DNA of 64,000 nt from Micromonospora sp. KC606 (GTDB lineage Bacteria; Actinomycetota; Actinomycetes; Mycobacteriales; Micromonosporaceae). A program made the translations under genes and the position numbers. Below the pieces are notes generated by a model. It saw only the letters and a program-made list of their open reading frames with translations, had not been told where the DNA came from and ran no database searches. The DNA lies in assembly GCF_004348675.1 (NCBI RefSeq), contig NZ_SMKN01000011.1, positions 1 to 64,000 on the forward strand. The letters are read 5' to 3'. This document shows, piece after piece, positions 60,251-64,000 of this stretch. Every line of letters begins with the position of its first letter. Position 1 is the first letter of the stretch.

Positions 60251-61567
60251 TCAGATCCCTGGCAGGCGGCCGTTGCGGAACAGATCGACGAAGAGCTGGT
60301 GGTCCTCCCGCGCCCGCGCCCCGTACACGTGGGCGAAGTCGGCCAGGTGCGCCACGAAGCCGTCGACGTCGTCACCCACCGCCGCGACGATCGACTCCTC
60401 GGTCGAGTGGTCGACCAGGTCGTGGCTGGACTCGTCGTCGGCGACCGAGTGCATCCGGGCCACCGCCCGACCCAGGTCGGACAGCACCCCGGCCAGTTCG
60501 TCCGGCTCGTTGACGTCGGCCCAGTCCAGGTCGGCCGCGTACGGGGAGACCTCGGCGACGAGCTGGCCCGCCCCGTCCAGCTCGGTGAAGCCCAGCCACG
60601 GGTCGGCGTGCGCCTGCAACGCCCGCTGCGACTCGGCCGTCCGGTGCCCCTGGTGCCGGAAGTAGCCGCGGATCCGTTCGTCGTCGATGTGCCGGGCCAC
60701 CGCCGGCACCTGCGCCTGCTTCATGTAGATGACGACGTCGTTCTCCAACGCCTGGGTGTGCCCCTCCAGCAACAGGTTGTACGAGGGCAGACCGGCCGAG
60801 CCGATCCCCACGCCCTTGCGCAGCACCACGTCCTTGACGTGGGCGGCGACCGGACGGAGCCGTGCGGTGGGCTCGGGGAGCGTGCCGAGGTAGTCCTCGA
60901 AGGCGGCACAGACCTTCGCCCTGGTCTCCCGGTCGACCTGGTACACGCCGTCGCCGAGGGAGAACCGCCGCTCGTAGTTGTCGATGGTGGTCTGCGTGGC
61001 GAGCAGGTCGACCCGGGTGTTGAGCCGGGCCTGCTGGAGCACCCGGCGCAGCACCCCGTCGGCGTTGTCCAGGGTGATCGAGCCGATGGCGTCGTCCCCA
61101 CCGGCGGCGAGGGCCCGCAGCTCGGTCAGGTACGACCGGGCGAACCCGTCGACCAGTTCGCTGATCACCCGGTCGGAGAGGGCCTTGGCGTAGCAGAGCA
61201 GTGCCAAGCTGGCCGCGAAGCGCTTCAGGTCCCAGGAGAACGGCCCGACGTACGCCTCGTCGAAGTCGTTGACGTTGAACACCAGCTGCCCGGAGGCGTT
61301 CATGTAGGTGCCGAAGTTCTCCGCGTGCAGGTCCCCGTGGATCCACACCCGGCTGGTCCGCTCGTCCAGGAAACGGTCGTCGGCGAAGTCGCCGAGCTGA
61401 TCGGCGTAGAAGAGCGACGCGCTGCCCCGGTAGAAGGCGAACGGGGAGGCGGCCATCTTGCGGAACTTGCGGCGGAAGGCCGCCGGGTCGAGCGCCATCG
61501 ACGCGCCGAACTCCCCGGTCAGCACGTCGACGATGAAGGCGGAGCGCCGGTCCGCGGCGTGGGTCAT
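60251..61567 (-). CDS. DUF2252 family protein (kinase-like fold)
   Basis: 438 aa from the ATG at 61567 (MTHAADRRSAFIVDVLTGEF). WIHGDLHAENFGTY and VNDFDEAYVGPFSWDL supply the His-Gly-Asp...Asn and Asp-Phe-Asp patterns of phosphotransferase-like proteins; DUF2252 is widespread in actinobacteria with no settled function. No clear ribosome binding site; a GTG at 61576 is the alternative. It lies between nuoB and the rest of the nuo genes. Confidence 0.9.
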   Translation of the reverse strand: MTHAADRRSAFIVDVLTGEFGASMALDPAAFRRKFRKMAASPFAFYRGSASLFYADQLGDFADDRFLDERTSRVWIHGDLHAENFGTYMNASGQLVFNVNDFDEAYVGPFSWDLKRFAASLALLCYAKALSDRVISELVDGFARSYLTELRALAAGGDDAIGSITLDNADGVLRRVLQQARLNTRVDLLATQTTIDNYERRFSLGDGVYQVDRETRAKVCAAFEDYLGTLPEPTARLRPVAAHVKDVVLRKGVGIGSAGLPSYNLLLEGHTQALENDVVIYMKQAQVPAVARHIDDERIRGYFRHQGHRTAESQRALQAHADPWLGFTELDGAGQLVAEVSPYAADLDWADVNEPDELAGVLSDLGRAVARMHSVADDESSHDLVDHSTEESIVAAVGDDVDGFVAHLADFAHVYGARAREDHQLFVDLFRNGRLPGI

Positions 61568-61631
61568 GGCCGGCACGCTAGTGCCCGCCCGCCAGTGGGG
61601 CGCTCGTCCGAGGAGGTGGAACCCGGAGAGA

Positions 61632-62210
61632 TCACGAGGCCGGTGGACGCACCGGCGCAGCGGTGAGGGAGTCGACGGGGCGCGGTGGCCCGCCGTCGCG
61701 GGGCACGGCGTCGGCCGGCGAGGCGAGTGGATCTCGGCGGGTCACCCCGCCGAGACCGGACCCCTCGGCGGCGATCCTCTCCTGGAGGCGGAGGATGCCG
61801 TGCAGCAGCGCCTCCGGGCGGGGTGGGCAGCCCGGCACGTACACGTCGACCGGGATGAGCTGGTCGACTCCCTTGGTCACCGAGTACGAGTCCCAGTACG
61901 GGCCGCCGCAGTTGGAGCAGGCCCCGAAGGAGATGACGTACTTCGGCTCGGGCATCTGGTCGTAGAGTCGCTTGATCGCCGGAGCCATCTTGTCGGTCAC
62001 CGTGCCGGAGACCACCATCAGGTCGGCCTGCCGAGGGCCGTGCGCGAACGGGATCACGCCCAGCCGGATGAAGTCGTGCCGGCCCATGCTGGTGGCGATG
62101 AACTCGATGGCACAGCAGGCCAGACCGAAGTTGAAGACCCAGAGCGAGTAACGGCGACCCCAGTTGAGCACGAACCGGATCGGCTCGCCGAGCACTGCCG
62201 GCAGCTGCAC
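61632..62210 (-). CDS. nuoB: NADH-quinone oxidoreductase subunit B
   Basis: 192 aa, GTG start at 62210 with GGGGG at 5 nt. Carries cluster N2: the tandem Cys in [14 protein letters not shown], Cys in [15 protein letters not shown] and Cys in [13 protein letters not shown] are all present, so the site is complete. The C-terminal ~40 residues are a variable tail. nuoA should precede it but is absent; instead a non-coding stretch and a decayed gene are upstream. Confidence 0.96.
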   Translation of the reverse strand: MQLPAVLGEPIRFVLNWGRRYSLWVFNFGLACCAIEFIATSMGRHDFIRLGVIPFAHGPRQADLMVVSGTVTDKMAPAIKRLYDQMPEPKYVISFGACSNCGGPYWDSYSVTKGVDQLIPVDVYVPGCPPRPEALLHGILRLQERIAAEGSGLGGVTRRDPLASPADAVPRDGGPPRPVDSLTAAPVRPPAS

Positions 62211-62471
62211 GACCGCCCCCTTCCCGTCTTCCCACCGGACAGTCAACCACAGCCGGCGGGCGTCACCCGGGCCGTGTGCCGGCGCCCGGCTGACCAGCGG
62301 CAAACGTCCCCGAGGCGCTGCTCGGCCGCCCTGGCCTGGCCGGAGTGTCGCCCGGCGGCGCCTGTCCCGGACCCGACAGCCACCGACGCCGGCCGGCCGC
62401 AACCTGGTCCCCGGGCCGACCGTGTGACCCGTGACGGTGGGTTGGCGCCGCCGGCACCACGGGGAGGACGA

Positions 62472-62752
62472 GTGACTGTGACGAGAGACAGGTGGATCGG
62501 CGACGACACGCCGCCGCAACCCGGCCCCGAGCCACCCGGACTGGCCTTCGACGACTTCTACCACGCCCAATTCCGCCGTCTGGTCGTCCAGCTGACCGCC
62601 TACACCGGGGATCCGGGACGGGCCCAGGACCTGGTTCAGGAGGCGCTCTGCCGGGCGTACGAGAACTGGGTCCGGATCGTCGGCTAAGAGGACCCGCAGG
62701 CCTCAGTCCGCGGGGTCGCCTGGAACCTCGACCACAGCCGCTGGCGGCGGTT
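62472..62752 (+). pseudogene. ECF sigma factor remnant, interrupted by TAA
   Basis: GTG at 62472 after GGGGAGGACGA opens a frame with sigma region 2 features ([34 protein letters not shown]). An in-frame TAA (62685-62687) follows VRIVG, yet the same frame continues in family style ([20 protein letters not shown]). Changing the TAA to TAC would give GYEDP, the expected residues. Region 4 is missing: similarity ends near 62752. Confidence 0.75.
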
Positions 62753-63150
62753 GGGGTCTTCGACCGGGACGCCGCCGGACGGGTGGTCACCCTCGGGCGG
62801 GTGGTGGTCAGCACCATCGACAAGCCGCAGTGGCTGATCGCGGTGGACGTGCGCGACGACGGCGTGGTCCGGGTGCAGGTCGGCGACACGCACCCGGGCG
62901 GGGGCTGGTCGGGCGAGTGGTCGCAGCGGCAGTGGCGCGGCTACCGCTGGACCGGGAACTCGTTCGGGCAGGTGTCCGGGCCGACCGCCTTCGGGCCGAA
63001 CCCCCACCTCACGGACGTCGCGGTCACCGCCACCGACCTGGTGCTCACCGAGCAGCCCGACGGCTACCGCACCGGCAGCACCACCGTCCGGGTCCGCAAC
63101 ACCGACGACAGGTTGTTGGCGTACGTGGCGCCGCCCCAGCGTCCCCGCAG
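62753..63150 (+). pseudogene. Remnant of a second gene fused out of frame to the sigma remnant
   Basis: A different frame reads DRDAAGRVVTLGRVVVSTID, then a coherent stretch (VDVRDDGVVRVQVGDTHPGG, WRGYRWTGNSFGQVSG) typical of the secreted or membrane proteins encoded next to actinobacterial ECF sigma genes. No start codon of its own and no natural end: it runs into the 3' end of the convergent alkyltransferase-like gene. Confidence 0.6.
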
Positions 63151-63465
63151 TCACCCGCTGTCTCCCGGCGACCAGCTCGCCGCGGCCATGTCCACCCCGG
63201 TGGGGCGTAGCGGGCAGCCCTCGGCGCGCAGCCGGGCCCGCGCCTGCACCTCGTGCCCGGGCGGCAGCCGGCCGGCCGCGTTCACCACCCGGTGCCAGGG
63301 CACTCCGCCACCGTGCCGGGCCATGATCGCGCCGACCAGCCGGGCCGAGGCCCGCCCCGAGCGCTCGGCGAGCGCGTCGGCGACCGCGCCGTAGGACATC
63401 ACCCGGCCCGGCGGGATCCGCTCGACCAGCGCGAGCACCGCCTCGACGTACTCCTCAGGGGTCAC
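63151..63465 (-). CDS. Alkyltransferase-like protein (ATL)
   Basis: 104 aa, GTG start at 63465 (VTPEEYVEAVLALVERIPPG). MGMT fold: GRVMSYGAVADAL and the active-site loop GGGVPWHRVVNAAGRLPPG. The alkyl-accepting Cys of the PCHRV motif is Trp (PWHRV, about W57), as in ATL proteins that recognise alkylated guanine and hand it to nucleotide excision repair. It therefore should not be a methyltransferase. Confidence 0.92.
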   Translation of the reverse strand: MTPEEYVEAVLALVERIPPGRVMSYGAVADALAERSGRASARLVGAIMARHGGGVPWHRVVNAAGRLPPGHEVQARARLRAEGCPLRPTGVDMAAASWSPGDSG

Positions 63466-63526
63466 GAGCTGCCACCATATGGGAACCCACCGGGGCGCGG
63501 GAGGGGCGACCGCGCAGAATGGTCGG

Positions 63527-64000
63527 GTGCGCGCAGCAGTCATCCAGGCCCGGCGGATCGTCGTCAAGATCGGTTCGTCCTCGCTGACCACCGCCGCCGG
63601 CGGGCTGGACGACGCCCGGGTCGACGCCCTGGTGGACACCCTCGCCGCGCTGGCCACCGCCGGACGCGAGGTGGTGCTGGTCTCCTCCGGCGCGATCGCC
63701 GCCGGCCTGGCCCCGCTCGGGCTGGCCCGCCGCCCCCGCGACCTGGCCACCCAGCAGGCCGCCGCCAGCGTCGGGCAGGGCCTGCTGATCGGCCGGTACG
63801 CGGCCGGTTTCGCCCGGCGCCGGCTCACCGTCGGGCAGGTGCTGCTCACCGTCGACGACGTGACCCGCCGGGCGCACTACCGCAACGCGTACCGGACGCT
63901 GCGCAAGCTGCTCGACCTACGCGCGGTGCCGATCGTCAACGAGAACGACACGGTCGCCACCGAGGAGATCCGGTTCGGCGACAACGACCGGCTGGCCGCC
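63527..64000 (+). CDS. proB: Glutamate 5-kinase, 5' part
   Basis: 158 codons to the window edge; the gene continues beyond it. GTG start at 63527 (VRAAVIQARRIVVKIGSSSL). ProB phosphorylates L-glutamate, the first step of proline synthesis. Amino-acid-kinase motifs: KIGSSSLT, VLVSSGAIAAGLAPL, QVLLTVDDVTRRAHYRNA and PIVNENDTVATEE. It diverges from the ATL gene, with 61 nt between. Confidence 0.96.
   Translation, partial: MRAAVIQARRIVVKIGSSSLTTAAGGLDDARVDALVDTLAALATAGREVVLVSSGAIAAGLAPLGLARRPRDLATQQAAASVGQGLLIGRYAAGFARRRLTVGQVLLTVDDVTRRAHYRNAYRTLRKLLDLRAVPIVNENDTVATEEIRFGDNDRLAA

Overview
The window looks like chromosomal DNA of a high-GC actinobacterium, most likely a member of the Micromonosporaceae (Micromonospora or Salinispora type). 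This is inferred from the GC-rich codon use, frequent GTG and TTG starts, actinobacterial protein variants (SecE and NusG with long N-terminal extensions, zinc-binding S4 and S14) and the gene order tRNA-Thr, tRNA-Met, rpmG, hadA, hadB, tRNA-Trp, secE, nusG, rplK, rplA. No species assignment is possible from the sequence alone.

Region 1 (1-38,562, almost all minus strand) is the core information-processing superoperon. Read in the direction of transcription, from high to low coordinates, it runs: tRNA-Thr and tRNA-Met; rpmG-hadA-hadB; tRNA-Trp, secE, nusG; rplK, rplA; rplJ, rplL; rpoB, rpoC; two small membrane proteins; rpsL, rpsG, fusA, tuf; the S10 operon (rpsJ to rpsQ); the spc operon (rplN to rplO); secY, adk, map; infA, rpmJ, rpsM, rpsK, rpsD, rpoA, rplQ, truA. 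Many genes are translationally coupled by TGATG, TAATG or GTGA overlaps. Operon boundaries carry long perfect inverted repeats, mostly without a U-tract. Candidate promoters can be read upstream of rpsL, rpoB and rplJ. The rplJ leader holds an attenuator-like hairpin followed by TTTT. The leaders of rpsJ and rpsL share an exact 20-nt motif.

Region 2 (38,600-47,900) is more accessory: a membrane GAF-GGDEF-EAL protein with a tiny membrane-protein ORF upstream, an AAC(3)-type acetyltransferase, tRNA-Tyr, a YajQ-family protein (homologues bind c-di-GMP), a lipoprotein, an unrecognised protein, a 31-aa membrane peptide, an MFS permease and the HtpX protease.

Region 3 (47,900-62,200) holds an incomplete complex I set (nuoB, C, H, I, J, K, L, M, N). 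It is broken into three blocks by unrelated genes: a Uma2 nuclease-like protein, a glutathionyl-hydroquinone-reductase-like protein, a zinc dehydrogenase, a membrane protein and a DUF2252 protein. nuoA, D, E, F and G are absent. The nuoL-nuoM and nuoM-nuoN junctions each carry a 60-bp tandem repeat array sharing one core, and the nuoC upstream region carries a degenerate 30-bp array.

Region 4 (62,400-64,000) holds a decayed ECF sigma factor gene (in-frame TAA) joined to a second gene remnant, an alkyltransferase-like protein, and the 5' part of proB running off the window.
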